Positions 63,945 to 64,000 of a DNA stretch of 64,000 bases are shown here, one piece after another. Below the pieces are notes generated by a model. The model was not told where the DNA came from and searched no databases. It saw nothing but the letters and a program-made list of their open reading frames with translations. A program made the translations under genes and the position numbers. The number at the start of each line of letters is the position of its first letter. Position 1 is the first letter of the stretch. The DNA comes from Variovorax paradoxus. GTDB taxonomy: Bacteria; Pseudomonadota; Gammaproteobacteria; Burkholderiales; Burkholderiaceae_C. Location: contig NZ_JAGGNU010000056.1 in NCBI RefSeq assembly GCF_018614915.1, positions 1 to 64,000 on the forward strand, read 5' to 3'.

Positions 63945-64000
63945 CTAACCCGCCTCGAGCGCCATGCACAGCGCATGCAGGTTCGGCACGATCAGCTGCG
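63945..64000 (-). CDS. 3' end of a gene cut by the window edge
   Basis: The last 17 codons read QLIVPNLHALCMALEAG and a stop in a frame that stays open to the window end. Too little is present to name it. Confidence 0.4.
   Translation of the reverse strand, partial: QLIVPNLHALCMALEAG

Overview
The window looks like a high-GC betaproteobacterial chromosome, order Burkholderiales and most likely a Comamonadaceae member close to Variovorax. This is an inference from the tRNA-Leu / tig / clpP / clpX / lon order, the hpnCDE hopanoid genes, codon use and GC content. No sequence search was possible.

Region 1 (1 to about 8.1 kb) is gene-poor accessory DNA with visibly lower GC. It holds secreted or membrane proteins of unknown role, a secreted thermolysin-family (M4) protease, a frameshifted phage-type gene, and long stretches without convincing genes. 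Region 2 (about 8.1 to 40.6 kb) is the early and replication arm of a large temperate phage or phage-like integrative element. Nearly every gene is on the + strand and neighbours overlap by 1 to 30 nt. It starts with about 29 small, mostly acidic genes (8.9-18.4 kb). Then come an ATP-dependent DNA ligase, an SNF2-like helicase, a PrimPol/helicase fusion, a DnaQ-like exonuclease, a MazG-like pyrophosphohydrolase, a dNMP kinase, a three-domain family A DNA polymerase, a PD-(D/E)XK nuclease, an SbcD/SbcC-like pair with a ThyX between them, and finally xis and int. No terminase, portal, capsid, tail or lysis gene is visible, and no CI-type repressor. Those functions lie outside the window or are absent. 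The element abuts the 3' end of a tRNA-Gly gene at 42.45 kb, the probable attR. Between int and the tRNA sits a two-gene minus-strand cargo module (DUF4365-like nuclease fold plus an unrecognised 385-aa protein), a typical place for a defence system.

A 13-nt asymmetric motif, CCCCGACAACGNC, occurs 12 times exactly between 3.7 and 34.8 kb and was not seen in the 21.5 kb of chromosome to the right. It occurs in several reading frames, in intergenic DNA and once on the opposite strand. It therefore looks like a DNA-level signal of the element.

Region 3 (42.4-64 kb) is chromosomal. It contains tRNA-Gly, lon, clpX, clpP, tig and tRNA-Leu (all minus), an RND efflux operon, the K+ transporter kup, and the squalene genes hpnC-hpnD-hpnE. 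The last block (58.2-63.9 kb) resembles the Fap functional-amyloid system. It has a sigma-54 activator, an outer-membrane barrel with an N-terminal coiled coil, a Gly/Ser/Thr/Asn-rich secreted protein behind a well-matched sigma-54 promoter, a periplasmic C39 peptidase, and two small secreted proteins that each carry a double-glycine-like RGG site.
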